A stretch of DNA of 64,000 nucleotides from Heliocidaris tuberculata (lineage: Eukaryota > Echinodermata > Echinoidea > Camarodonta > Echinometridae). The notes beneath the pieces are model-generated. The model ran no database searches and was not told the DNA's origin. It worked only from the letters and a program-made list of their open reading frames with translations. Positions 13,201 through 28,200 of this stretch are shown here, piece after piece. The stretch covers positions 71,510,187 through 71,574,186 of the forward strand of contig CM046832.1 in assembly GCA_025618425.1 (NCBI GenBank), given 5' to 3'. Positions within the stretch are counted from its first letter, which is position 1. Each line of letters opens with the position of its first letter. The position numbers and the translations under genes are program-made.

Positions 13201-16200
13201 ATATTGAGATAAATTATTGATGATGGTTTGTTAGTTTTGTTGTCACAATATCTTAACTATTTTGTATACATGACAAGGAGGAAATGCAGAGGCATATAGG
13301 AGATGCAGTCGCATTCATCTTGTTATATTCTTTATTTTGTTTTAGAGATTTGCAGAATACATTTTTATGTAGTGATAACTAAATGCATTGCTTCATGTGT
13401 ACATGCAAATGATAAATAAAATGTAGGCCTACATCTACCTCATTTGCAGTGAATTTGAATTAAGTAATGGATTGAAACAGTGGGTTTGCAAACCAGACTA
13501 ATACAAAGTGCATACAGCTAAGAGTCTCCTTACATTTCAAATTACACTGAACGTGTGATTGAATGAACATCGGTTCACTGGTTTGATTGTGTGGAATGCA
13601 TTTTAACTTCATAGATCTAGTATTGCACAGCTAAATGATTCAACATCAGGCAGCTTGCCTTATGTTAACTACATACAAGAATACGCCAGTGCACTTGGCT
13701 GGAGTGTAACGATGTGAAGAAAATAATGCAAGAGATGCATTGATCCATCTGTGTTGCTCTTCAGCAATTTGTTGTATGTAATATTCTCAACTATTGATTG
13801 GGATGTTTAATGGTACAGGGCCTGAAGCAGTCAATCGATGGGCTGATAAAAGAAAGCTTTAAAAATTACTCCTTGTGACAATGCAATGTGATTTGTAAAG
13901 CATGACAGAAAGCAGGGCATATGTTGTTATGACAAGAAAATATGGATACAACATTTTGAAAGGCTGATATTGATCTCTCTACAAGTAGACTGTTATTCAA
14001 GGAGCGAATACATATATTTTTATTTCAGCTTTGATGATGTATACATGAGAATAAAAGGTTAAATATCTTTTGCATAGTTCGTGGAAAAATTGGTTATGTT
14101 CTCTAGTTATGGCATATTGACTAAGCCATGTGTCTGCACAGTCAAACTGCAGTTCCCCAAAAAGTGATCTATTTTGTTTCCAATTCTGCTTGAATGCTAT
14201 CGTATATACTTTAAAGCTGATTAGTTTAAAGCTCTTTAAACTAATCAGCTTTAATTAGCTGAATTTTACCCGTGTGAAAGCGGGAATTGTACTTGGTTTG
14301 AATATTGCTGACCCTGTCATAAATGTATGGATGTTTTGAATATGATAATGTAAATGATGAAACTTCTTGCTTCCATACATATATGCGTTTTAATAGTGGC
14401 TGATATCCTTTTTGTATATCTTTTAACGACTTGAAATCTTATAAAGAAAAGTGTTTTGTGTTACTATTTCATCACTTATTTTCAACTATTTATGTTTTGG
14501 ATTGTAACTTAAACAAGGTATGTCTGTGTTGGTAAACTATCCATTTATCTTTCTAGAAAATTTGATGAGCATAGCATTAATATTTTTTGAGTTACATAAC
14601 TTTGAATATGACCATGCAAAACAGCCCACTGGTTACAAGGAGAGTGTGCCATTTCAAGCACTGGAAATAAAATCAGCCCTTTTTGCTCATGTGCATATGA
14701 CCTGCTGTCTGACTGTGTGTTATTTGTATGTTTGGTCTTTTTTCATTCAGATCCTTTAAAGGGGGTACCCAATGCTGAAACAATGTTAGTTCATTTAAAA
14801 GATCATGATTTTATTAGAAGAAAATCATCTGCCTTAAATTTTTTTTTAAATTCGTGTTGCCAGAAAATCCCCGAAATATGGTAAGATTTCAGGATATTTT
14901 GGCCCCTCAGCTGTGTCCCAATTTCAGCTAGGTAACCACAATGACGTCAAAGTGGTTACCTTGTCGCGCAATTATAGCAAAATGCGCGCAAGGTATAATG
15001 CATTGTGTACAGTCTAGCGCGCAACACATCTGCAATACGCGAACCTGGGTAACCACTTTGACGTCATTGTGGTTACCAAGCTGAAATTGGGACACAGCTG
15101 AGGGGCCAAAATATCCTGAAGTCTTACCATATTTCGGGGATTTTTCTGGCAACACGAATTTTTAAAAAACTTAAGGTAGATGATTTTCTGCTAATAAAAT
15201 CATGATCTTTTAAATGAACTAACATTGTTTCAGCATTGGGTACCCCCTTTAAAGAGACCTACATTTTTTGTCAGGTTCTTTTGTTCAAAATTGCAAGTTA
15301 ATTGTTCTGGTCAAGTCTTTGCAGATGATAGTATTGGCTGAGATCGTGCATTAGTAGAGCAGTAATTTTGCTAATTCACAGGTTATGACAATGACACCTT
15401 TATATACTTATGCTAAAGAAAAAAAATTCCTCTGTTTTCAAGATGAGGTTATTGTTCAAAATTGCTACCTTTATGAAGTATTTTCAGATACTCTGATATG
15501 TCGTATTTTTCTTTTAGTTGGTATTTAAAAAAAAAGAATATAGGTCAATTCCTTTAACAATGTAGTTATTTGTGTATTAACTTGAAGTTCCTCTCAACTT
15601 ATAAATAGAAACTATTCTCTATAAATTCAGGGAGTTTATTTCAGGAATTTGGAAATTGTATTGATTGTATTTGGAAACAGAAAAGTATCGGTACCATTGC
15701 TGAGTATCATGGTAAAAATCTTTATAAATTGAAAATGACCCCAGATATTTCATCAAGAGATTAAGCAAGATATCTTAATGTTATACATGTCTTTGAAATA
15801 ACCTCCTTTAAATAATATCAGTGTGGAATGTTTGAAATTATTTTGTGGGTATTCATCATGAAATATATGCTTAACTACATTAAATTTTTCATCTTCTATC
15901 TCAAGAAAAAAGCTTTTAAATAAAGTTCAACCAAAAATATACTCTTTTTCTCAAGGTTTTCTTTAACCTTCAAATTTATTCCAGCTGTATTTCTATCGGT
16001 GTTGTGAAATGCTGAATATGAAATCTCAGCACTTACAATTGGCAGCCCCTAGAAATAAGAATACATGTAGCATTATGATGGATAAACCTCTCAGACTTCT
16101 CAGTCTCTTGTCTCGAAAGTCATTGTAGGCAGCAGATTGATGTCAGAAGGGAACTTCAAATCTAGTTCGGTTCACAGCAAGCTTAATTACTGATGCAGTC

Positions 16201-19200
16201 ACTTTACAGAACCATATGGACTGTATAAAGTCCCCAGATATGTTTTTATATTTGAAATAAATTTATGATGACAAAATCATATTGTCAATATACTTAAAAG
16301 GTACTTTATCCCTTTTGCACTCCTAAATTTGAAGTTGTGTGAGTATGCAATAAATTACAAAAGAATTATAATTGAAAAACTTGTGCGGATGTGAAAAGAA
16401 TCATAATTTGCTCTTAAGTAAAGTAATAACAACAATTTGGTAACAACCCCCACGTTCGTGTAAACAAACAAATGTGCGTAACACAGCAGACAATGCCAGT
16501 TCTGCTATCGCTCACCACTTACTTAATAACCAAGAGTGCACTGAACGATACTGTTCATCTTCGTTCAAAGTCCTCAGCTGAGTGAGAAACTTTACACATC
16601 TGCGCATGCTCAAAGCCACGTACATTCAGCTCACATACCTTACTCTGTGCCGACAGAAAGAGTTCGTGAGGATGCTCGTATTATTTTAGCTCCCGTTATT
16701 ACAAAACCCACTGGCAATTAGCCTAATTTCCTGTTATTTTCAGGCAGCCAATCAAAAGCCGTTATATATTTTGCGTGCTTTGTATCTTTAGTTTCTGGTT
16801 ATATTGTTCAATTTCGGCTTTCTGTTCATTCTTGTGTTATACTCTGATGAGTGCAAGATGAAAAGCTTCGGTATGTCTCTCTTCAATGCTATTTTCCAAT
16901 TTTGTAGTACCAAACATCTTTTCAGTTTGGTAACAGTACTATTTCGACTAAAAAAAGAACTGAATTACTGAATAGCCGCGTCCCTCTGCGACAAAAGCAA
17001 GATTTTCGTAAGACAAAGGACTTAAAGAACTTGTGACCTGGAAATTTCACAGGCAGTATCTGCAGGATGTTTTCTAAACCTGTGCAAAGTTTTGCGGTAT
17101 TTCGTTTCAGTCTGCAAAAGGGATGAAGTACGTGTACCTTTAATATTCTGTTGTAATTGTCCCCATTCATTAGTAGTTTCTAATATATTTTACAGCTGCC
17201 TTTTTTATTTGGATAAAAATATGCTTGATTTTAAAAGGTGTAACCAGGATTTTGTAAAAGGAGGCACACAAATGCAGGGCTGTCAACTTTGGGGGAACTG
17301 CTTGGAGGAAGATTCATATTTTTTTTCTTCTCGCCAGCCTAGCTCCTAAAGTCACTCAGTGGGGGGGGGGGGGGTGGTGGTATCAGATTTTATGGGGTCC
17401 AGTTTTCCTCCATAATTATCTGACAAGCAAAAAAAAAAAAAAAAAAAAAAAAAAAGGTTTTCAGTTCTAAAAGGGGGGGGGGAGGCACAATTCTTTTTGT
17501 CAAAAGTTGTCAGGGGGCAGTCTGCCCCCCCCCCCTGGCTATGCTAGTGTTGATTTTACATAAATGATGATACAGACCTCAACAAAAGCTGAGGATATTG
17601 ATTAGACATCTTATCTTACATGCATCTTTGAGCTTGACAATCACACTTGATTGTACATATAGGAAACACAGTGATATGCATAGACCGGGTTTCTTTTCAT
17701 TTTTTCAATGTAAAATAATGCTCGTATGGCTTCTGACTCTCAACAGATGTTATATTATGCTTGGCTATATTCTGTCAGGAGTCAGTCCAGTACAAATCAG
17801 ATAATTCTTTATTTCACAAGTTCACATCGAATTGGGAGATTTGATAAATCAGCTGTTTTCAAGCAATGTGCAAGTAGTCTTTAAAAAGAACACTAATTTC
17901 TGAGATCAAACCTTTGTAATACTGATTGACTAAATTCACAAAAAGCATGGCATTTTGAATAGGAGTAGTGAGATGTGGATGGCAGATTGTTGGACATGAA
18001 AGCTTCATTGCATGCTCAATATTCTTCATCAAAACAGAGTTGTTTTGTTTTTGTTTATTTCAGACAAAATCCACTTTCCACAAATTTTGTATATTCTCAT
18101 TATGTTTATCAAATGTAATACAATGGCTTTTAACTTGAATGAAAAATAATAGGGATTGATAACTTGGAATATGCAAATGTGATTTATTCAGAAGAGAAGT
18201 AAATTGTAAGCATGTACACAGCATATATGTAACATAAACAATAATATTAAATTATGCCTTTGCTCAACATAGCAATATCCATAAACATGTCACAAATCAG
18301 TTCATTGTGAATGTATTGAATTGAGCACATTCCTTTTAATCTCTGTATCAGCTGCTCTTAATGACCAGTGGCAGTGTATGAAATAAAAATAACATTGTTT
18401 GTGTTGTTAGAGGGTTGTACTAATCATTATGGACAGCTCTCTTTCATCTCTCCCTGATTTGAAGGATATACTTAAACATCGACTGCCTCTGCTTTTTAAT
18501 AAGTGATGAATTGAAATGGTAGAGCTGTAGCTGACAGGCCACTTGAAAGGAATAGAATTCTATGATTCTATTCAGCAAGGAGTACTTTGTACCCCTTTCA
18601 CATATTAATGCTTTGTTTGACAAATTCTGATGAGCAAAATTAAAAACCCAGGTGGACTTTCATGCCAACTGCCATTGCACTGAAACTCTGTATACGTGAC
18701 AACTATAAATCATAGCAGGCAGTTGGCAAAAAATGTCTTTATTCATGAAGAAAGAAGCTCATAAGATATGATAGTAAATAGTGTTTGTATAATATCATAA
18801 GATATGATAGTAAATAGTGTTTGTATAATACGCGCTGTGATTGGTTAGATTCGCATCATGTGACGTGCAAAAACTTTGTTGTAGTGCACAATTGTGCACT
18901 ATAACTTTGATTTTTGCACGGGGAATCCCATGTTAAGTACTGGTTTTGGACTTTGCCGACATGTCGACACGCATGCTCCGATGGCGACATAAAATGGGTC
19001 TTTTTACATGTACCTCGCCGTGGCGTCGTGCGCGTGTACGTGATTTGTTTCACATGTGCATTAGCAGCGCGCGCGCGCGACACGATCGCTGCGTATCTAG
19101 CTGCGACGACCGGTATACATTACGTACATGTACATGCCTAGATATGCGACACTAGCTGACTCGCACCGCATGACTTTCATTAATGCTTGATAAATTGGAT

Positions 19201-22200
19201 CATACAAAACAAATTTTGGGGCAAATAGTTGACAGTGTGCATCTTTGAGAACTGTAAGTGAGTATGACTGCGAGTGTGAGCCCGTGAGGACATAGTGCAT
19301 GTATTCCATGTAAAGCTCTTGTGAATTTGTGTCGGGTAACTCTGGTTTAATAGTGTACGGTCACTACGGGAGCGACCCGAGTTTAGACTTGTTTGACTCA
19401 TGTCCAGATGTCGACACATGTCGACATCGGCGTTAATTTTATTGCGACATGGCGACATAGATTTTCCATGCCGATACCAGCACTAGACACAACAGATTAC
19501 CCCATACCAGGAAAAATTCCTGTCAAGTGACTTATTATGGAAATATGTATTATGCATGTATAAATATTGTGAAATATTCCCCCTTGTAATACTAACACTG
19601 AGAATAATCTTTTGACTGAATTGTCATATACTTTTTATTCTAAGATTTGCTTGAACTGGCAGAACATATATGTATATATTAACCAAATTTTTATAAAAGA
19701 ATATTTTATTGGTCCAATGCACTCTTTTTTAATTGCCTTCCATGCTCATTAAGCATGGCTTCCATTCATTTTTTTGTCCATTTTCGTTTTAAGTTTTGTT
19801 GCAATCATGGTCTAATAACTTTTATTTAAGTATCAATCATATTTCCCCCAAGCCTCTGTATCTGAAGTAAGTTAACCCAAGAACAAAATATTTCATTATT
19901 GATGATTTTGGAATGTTTATTGAGATTCACTCAGAAAATAAGGAAAATACAAAAAAAGACACATTTTTAAATAATCACCTTTTCAGATGACAAAGCAGTT
20001 TTTAATAGATATGAGGGCAGTTTTTCAGTAACTTATGTTTTACTAAAAAAAACAAGGTTTAATCATGTAGTTATAATGATTGCTGATGGAAACATGGGTC
20101 CATGGCTAAATGGGGAACATTTATCCTTCTAGTCATTGATGAATTTAAAATTGAATCTGAATTCTTGTGATGATGGTTAGTGGATATTTGCTTTATGTAT
20201 ACATGTACAGCTCATTCAAATGTCCAAAAAGATTCATGACATAGAGGACTTTACTCAAGGTAACCTATCTTTCCTATGTTGACAGATAATCCCTGCAACA
20301 ATAATTCCTGTAACAACCTAGGGACCTGTGGACTGGAGGGTGTTGACTACTACTGCAACTGTACTTCAGCAGCAATTAATAATGGAATAACCTGTATATG
20401 TAAGTATACAATCAAGATCTCAGTCCCATATTTAAACAGAATGACACGTCATCATCAATTTTATACAGGCCTGTGAGACCTCCGCTTTTTAGCGGAAATC
20501 TGCTTTTTTGATTATTTTCGCCGATTTCAATTTCCTCTTTTTTCCCGTGTGCTATTCCTGCTATTTTATTGGCAACCATTATTTCAATGGTTTTAAACGG
20601 CTGGAAACGTAGTCTAGCTAAACGGCTGAGAGCGCGAGGGGAGTCCAGCTCTCTTACGACCAAATATGGAAAACAACGTACCATCTACTGTATGCCTTTG
20701 CGCGCGAAGTGAAGTTCATGCTTGCGTATACCGGAGAACTGTGGACCGCATGTGTCGGGCAGGCCGCTGGTGGGCAGCCGTTCAATCTGCATTGTGTCAG
20801 ATAAGAAGCAGAAGACAAGTGAATAGATCAGGTTAACCAGTTTCACCTTTTTTCCTTTTTTTTTTTTTTTTTGAAACCCCACTCACAGGCCTGTTTATAG
20901 AAGATTGCTAATTTGTCAATTATTGTAGATTATGCAAATTATGATATATCAACATACATTTTGTTGATAACTGAATGAAAAAGAAATGAATTATTGAGAA
21001 AGCTAATGGAGAGTAGCTTTTAAAAGCCAAGTCTACATGAGCATTAACAGTAGCTCGACTGAAAGAGAAAAATCAGAGATAGTCTTAGACCCCGTTCTCA
21101 CTCACTTTGAAAGTGGACTTTTGGAGCGGTCTATCTAAGACCCGTTCCTCAGGAACGGTTCTTAGGTGAGTGTGAACGGTCAAAGTGGTCCAGGAAGTGG
21201 TCTTCTGGACCGCTCCAGAAGACCACCTCGGGGAGGTGGTCTTGAGGAACGGGTCTTATTAAGAGCGGTATGGACCGCTGTAAACGTGCAATGTGAACGA
21301 AAGCGTACTTCAACCGGAAGTGAGCCAGTGACGTTCCGCGCACAAAACAAAGCAAAAGCAATCGATCGGGCAGCCGGCAGGCACGCTACGGTACATCAGT
21401 TTGTATTCCGCGCGAAAAATTTGACCCGCTGAACTGAGCTGCCGTAGCAACAAGGCCACTTTGAATCGTGGAGCGGTTTGAGCGAGAAAAACTGCTCGGA
21501 GTGTGAACGCTAGCAAACCGTTCCTCAAGACCCGTTCCTCTGGAGCGGTCTAACTAAGACCACTTTCAAAAGTGAGTGAGAACGGGGTCTTAAATACCTT
21601 TCTTTTTGGAAAATGATTATTGGAAGTATTTTTTATGAATTTTTGAAAGTTCCTTTAATTATGAGGTTCATAATCCTGAGCGAGCCTGTTCAATCCCACA
21701 TTGCAATGGGCCGCAATTTTCTGTGACGCAAGACACTCAGTTGATTTTCTGTCGACGGCCCCCGCGGCTTGTGTACATGCCCAACCACTTACTGGACATA
21801 CAGGTAGACCTACAGACGGTACGGAATGTAAACAAAACTTTTTTGGGAAAACAAGTGGCGTTTTGTCGTTCACATTCCTGCTTACATCTTTTTGTAGACC
21901 GTCTTTCTGGTGTTGGTTGGGGCCGGTGAACAAAAAAAGTCGATACTGCATCTGGCTTGAGCAATTTCCTTTTGGGAGGATATCCCATCACCTTTGCACG
22001 AATATCCTCTTGGAAGCAGTGAGGCTCAAAGTGGTTCTCACACACCACCTGACTTTGAACCCATTTGTACGTTTTCAAGTTGAATTTGTCCGTTCCGATA
22101 TTATTAAGCCATTAAGCCATTTAGCACGTCTTTCACGATCTGTTTGGGGGTTTGGAATGGCAAAAAAACTATGGTTAGGCACCTCACCCTGCTTTTTTGA

Positions 22201-25200
22201 GCGGCCATAAGCCTGACACATCGGCATGTTGAAGTTTTTCAAGGCACCTGCATTGCACTAGCATGTATACTGGCTTGCTGGAGCGGCATTGATTGCACCA
22301 GCGAGATGGTCATGCACAGTAAACCAAAAACAATGTGAGTGCTGTACGTCACACGTTCACCTGATTAAATTGAATTTGTGCAGTAAATATGATTGTTCCA
22401 CTTCATAATTACCAAAATGAAAAAAATCATGGATCAACCTTTCGGAATTCAGACATGACTCTTTTTTTGTTTTAACCTATGATTTATGTAGAAAATACTC
22501 AGAAAGTTTGATTTTGGTGTGAACTTGGCCTTTAATACAAGATGTTTTTAATAAACCTTATGAACACTTACACTGAAATAGATATTATGTGTTATATGAT
22601 TGTCGTAGGTATCCTGTTGTTTTATTTATTTCATTGTTCTATTAGTTTTGCCGTTGGAGGCTTTCATGCGGATCAGTATTCAGAAAAAATAGATTTGGAA
22701 ATGATAATTTATTTCCAATTGTCATGAATATAAAATTCATAGATTATCCATGATATGAGGCTGTGCAAGGGTATGTAGAGCACACACGCTTAAAGGAAAA
22801 GTCCCCCCTGATTACAAGTTGATTTTAAAACAAGCAGAAAAAGGAAAACGGATCAGTGAAGGTTTGAGCAAAATACGATAAGAATTAAGAAATTTTTGAA
22901 TATTTGAAGTTGTAATCAATCAAACACAAATTGGCAACTCCGTGATGTGTCTTACGAACTCCTCTCCTATTTGCCCTGTACACAAAAATTCATTAATATC
23001 CATTTTCTCTAAACAAATATTCAATCATACACCTGAGATATAATCATTGCTTATATGTTTTACACTAAACGTGTATGAAACAAATCTATTCCTTCATCAA
23101 AAACTTATGAAATGAAAATTTATGAAATTTTTGGTACTGAGCAAATAGGAGAGGAGCTTGCAAGATACATCAGGGAGTGGCCAATTTGTGTTTGATTGAT
23201 TACAACTTCAAAAATTCATAATTTTCTTATTTCTTGTCGGATTTTGCTCAAACTTTTCACTAATCCGTTTGTCTCATTTTTCTTCTTTTATTCAAATCAA
23301 GTTAATACCAGGGTAGACTTTCCCTTTAAATATATACAAAATGCTATGTCAATTTAACAAGCACAGTTCTTGCACAAAACAAACAAAGACAGAAAATATC
23401 ATATTTGTTGATGAATCACCCACCATTTGTTGCCCAAAATGCACATGAATAAAATCCACCTAAAACATTGCATCTTGCTTCTCCAGCGCGAACGCTACTG
23501 CAGCACTTCTGCAGGGCTTCTGCTGTTCAATGTCGCCGCACTTTGCACCGGTGGTAACGCACCCTTCACAAATTATATCGCGAAGGAAGGATTAATCTAA
23601 GATACATGTAAATCACTCTGTTGTAAAAATATGCACTTAGTACATGGCGCGCTACAAAACAACATGCAGTTAGTTATCTGGCTATTGCATTTTCCTTCCG
23701 AGATGTCGCATGCGCACTGTCTAATGCGCTTGTCGGGCTGCCTTACATCATGATTTGTGTGTTGAAGGGATGGGGTGTCATAACAGGAGCATAGCATCCT
23801 CGGCAAGACAGCCAACTTTGAACGAAGATAACTTATTTCCGAAGTATTTATTCAAGCTAAAAAATTGTTTGGCCATCATCTGTGGAACATAAGTTCTGTT
23901 ACACTGATAAACATAAAATGTGGTACAGATTATATACTTTGTTTCAGTCTGCTTAAGAGGAAGTTCTTGTTTTACAAAAAACTTTTAGCAGAACATTAAA
24001 AAACCCATGGATAATTCTCTTTGGAAAGGAACTTTGCCTGCCATCATTCTTTGCGTGCTCTGCAGCGAGCAAAACCCAGCATAGTTGTTCCTTCTTTATT
24101 TTGGTAAAATATCTGCTAGCCAATCGCATCCTTTCGTTATGCACAGGAGAGACTTGGGCAATTATAGGTCATTGCAGCAATGAAGCTGCATTACATTGGT
24201 GTGCCACGACTGGTGACTTTACGCTACTGGAATATCAATTCAAATTGATTGTAGTAATAACATGATGTAGATTTTTAGCTGGAAAACCAGTAATTGCTGG
24301 AGCCACTGTCAGATGCCTGCCTGTTTCTGACTCTTTTTTAGCATCTGCATCCATAAGCACTTATCATCCAAAGCAGTGTGTATCTGCTGCTTATACATGT
24401 AGAGTTGAGAAACCTTTTTGGATCATGCTTGCATGGATGATGTGTTTAGAGTTGAAAACCTTTCATTATCAACATATATTGGCTGGCTTTAAAGGCAATG
24501 TCATTACTTTGAAATTTAAGAAGTCAAACATCTGTTTTAGTAACAGTTTTAAAAGGATTTTCCATACTAAAAAAATGTATGAATTCAGTTCTGCAGGCTA
24601 GTTTGTCAGTAATCACCCCTCTAAATGAATTTTGTAACTTTGTTGGTATATTAAAATGGTTAAAATTCAGTGTGAAATGGGATAATAAAGGAAAATTTTA
24701 GTAGATCAGATTGAAAGAACGTACCTTCACCAGTCATGAACAGGAATAAAATATAAATTATGTCATTAATTTGGTGAAGAAAATTGCCAGGTTTGATTGA
24801 ATTTATTTAATGACTGTTAGAGTTACTGTCTTGTAATTGCCCTTTTGTACATCAAGCATGTGTCACCTGATGACAGTTCATCAGATTTGCAATTTCAACA
24901 TTTTGAAAATGTAATCTTTATTAGCCTTGGTTGAAATTTCTTGGTGATCTTGAAATTTGTGGGAATCACAGCTCCTAGATTTAAAGGTAGTCATGTGTAA
25001 ACATGCTCTGTGTTAGAAAAGCAAAGATAAGACTTTTTTGGGGGGTCCACTTTATCAACATCCTTAGCAATTCTTATTATTTTGGTATCCTTGTTATTCT
25101 CTGTTTTCCCACGTTCCTTTTTCTTTTTTTATAGTACTTCCTGTATACTAATCAATCTATCTTATGTGTTTATGTCATCTGTTTTTGTCTTCTCTCTCAT

Positions 25201-28200
25201 TCTGTTTTTTTCTTCTCTTTCCTTCTGTTTTTGTCTGCTTCTTTCTGTCCCTCTTTTTTGCTGTATCCCTATCCATCCCTCTCTCTCTCTCCCTCTCACT
25301 CTCTCTCCTCTCTCACTACATTCCTCCTTCTGCCCCCCCCCTCTGTCTTTGTTTTTCTCTCTCTCTATCCTCCCCTCTCTCTCCCCCTTTCTCTTTCTCT
25401 ATTCTGTTGTTCTCTGTCTTCTGTATCTCTCTGTCTCTCTTTATCTTTCTCTTTCATTCTCTTATCTCTCTCTTTCTCTTATCCCTCTCTCTTTTATCTT
25501 GCTCTCCCTCTCTCTATTCTGTATTCTCTTTCTTTATTTCTTTCTCTGTCTCTCTTCCTCCCCTCTGTTTAATGTGTATTTCAACCGTCACTCTACAGCT
25601 GACCCTTGCAACCCCAACCCATGTGATAAATATAGCATGTGTCGGCATAATGAAGACTTCCAACATGAATGCTTCTGTACTAATGGTGTTACATGTATTG
25701 GTAAGTTCAATTCTATATGCTTTTTTATCTTCCTTTCCTTGTACATCTTTAGTTAGAGACATGCAAGTTTTAATCATAAACCATACAAGAAGAAAGACAG
25801 GATTGCTCACAGATTGGAATAACGAAATGTAGGAATTTTATCATAAGATGTGCAAATATTGATTTAATTATAGTCATTTTTTGCCAAGCAAACATAAACT
25901 CAGAACAGTTGTTTAATGATTCACCAACCGCATCAGGAATAAAGAGACTGGCTTTTTATCAGGAACTGCTATTATCAATGTGGGGTGCATTCAAGCAGTA
26001 AGCAAGGTAAAATGATCACTCATGCCTGCAACAAAAAGTGCATTCAGGTTTCATTAAACAGAACTTTTTATAACTATTTATGCAATATATCTACGTAATG
26101 GATATTCGTATTAACAAAACTGTAGGAAATTCACATTTTTTGTCATGAAGTGGAGAGAGATTTATGAAGTAGTAAACACAACAAAAAAAAAGTAACTTTC
26201 CCCTTAATCAAATTGGCGTAACTTCTTACGAAAAAGTTGTGAGCAAAATAAAGTAGCAAGAGTGTTCTTACACTTATTGACTAACTTCCTGTAAAAATGA
26301 GATTGATCCATCGAGTAATGCATAAGTGGGCAAACATTAAGGCAAAAATGTCACATTTCGAAAGTCACAAGGGTCATTTTTTATTAACAGTAATTTTAGG
26401 ATTTCTTTCGCGATTTTTAAAGTGTGCTCACTCAACCATGACACGATGACAATCTCTTATGTTCACATAACATGTGATGATACATTTTGGTAACAATATC
26501 TGGAGTTATTTTTTTTCAATAAGCTGAATGGATTTTGCAATTTCGAATTCAGGAGGGTTGATTTTTTTTTTTAATTGTGCTCACCCAACCATAATAATGA
26601 GAAAAGTGTCAGGATAGGTATGTGTGTGTGTGTGTGTGAGGGGGGGGGGGGGGGTCAAGCAATGGATGATAAACAACAACAACAACACATAAATATGCAC
26701 CAGAAACTGAATTCGCTAAAGTCTTGTTTCACAGAATCCCCAAAATGACCCTTGTGACTTTTGAAAAGTGACAATTTTGCCTTTAATGTTTGCTCACTCA
26801 TGCATGACTCAATGGATCAATCTCATTTTCAGAGAAAAGTTAGTCAATAAGCATAGAAACACTCCTGCCAAGTTATTTTGCTCAAAACCTTTTCGTTAAA
26901 AAGTTACACCATTTCTATTAAAGGGGGAGTTACGTTTTTTGTTGTGTTTAGTATTGTCATCAATGAAAATATGCTTTGTAATACTGAGACACCACAAAGC
27001 ATAATCGCATCAGCATCTATTCGTTGTACATGTATGTTAATCAAAATTGAATGTTCGTTCATCATTCATTCTTTCTTCCTTGATTTATTATGGGTTGGGT
27101 GCCTGTCAAAACTCTCTTTATTGGCATGTATTAGAGCAATAAAAATTTCTTGCACCTGTTTTGGGTTGGCTAGAATCCCACATGAGTAATTGCTTCATAT
27201 TCTACATGGGTTCATCCCTGGTAGCAGTCCCAGTGAGGTCTAAGATATCACCCCCCCCCCCCCCCCCCCCCCCCCCCCCGATCAATAACCCCCAGTAATT
27301 ACACATCCAGGGTCTGTCTTAAACAGTTTCCAACCAAGGACAGTTACCCACCCAGGAGAGTTACACATCAAGGGTACAAACACCCATCCCACCCCACCCC
27401 AACATTTGAGTAATTAAAATATGTGGTGGGGGGTTCCAGTTTTTTCACAAATGATTGGATAAACCACTTTAAAGAATGGATTGGCAAATTAAAATGATTT
27501 AACCATAGTGAGCTACACATTTCTGGTATCTTTCAACAAAAACATCAGTGACTTTGTTGTGCGCAGGTACTTTTTTATGCCCCTGCTTTCCGTTCATTTA
27601 CATTTGAATTTGTTCTATTTTGCTTCATCATTTTTTTAGAAAGCAGTTTACAAGCATCATGTGTGAATAAAGGTGGTATGCTGGTTGGAGTGTAGTTGTC
27701 CCACAGAAGATCACAGAAGATCTCTTTATAGAGACTTATGAGAATAAGAGTAACTTTGAATATACAGTATACAAAAATGGTTTTGAGTATTTACTATTAA
27801 TCTGTGTAAACAATGATATTCAAAAGTTAGTTTTATAACAATGTGTTAATGAACAAAATATGTTTGATTCCTTCATTTGATTTACCCATTTTTTTAATAA
27901 TGAATGATCTACTTCTGTTTTCTTCTATTCTCCATCTCTGCTTTCTCTCTCTCTCTCTCTCTCTCTTTCTTTCTCTCTGTCTGTGTCTGTCTCCGATTTG
28001 TTTATGAGCAGTGGATAAATGCCACATTGAGGATGTGGAGCCTAGCCCATGCATCACCATGGCAAGCTGTGGTGAATCATCCCTAGACCTGGTAGAAGGC
28101 TGGAAGTACCATGATTGCAGCTGTAGATATGAAGTTATCAACTCTACCAATGTCACAAATATATGTGCAGGTAACCTTTGTAACCATAGACATGTTAAAG

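Noticed and set aside
16849..16880. Hammerhead-ribozyme-like words CTGATGAG ... GAAA ... GTC
   Set aside because: The bases between CTGATGA and GAAA cannot form stem II, and the flanks do not pair as stem I.
21701..22210. 169-codon open frame on the + strand
   Set aside because: It lies opposite the THAP relic. THAP similarity is on the minus strand and the plus-strand peptide shows no domain.
25082..25832. Open frames of over 220 codons in two registers
   Set aside because: They read through a CT microsatellite and give Ser/Leu/Phe low-complexity peptides. Only the last ~100 bp is a real exon (25599-25700).
27637..27710. Possible small exon after a TTTTTTTAG acceptor before exon 8
   Set aside because: The phase-1 reading has early stops and no EGF cysteines; exon 7 joins exon 8 in frame without it.
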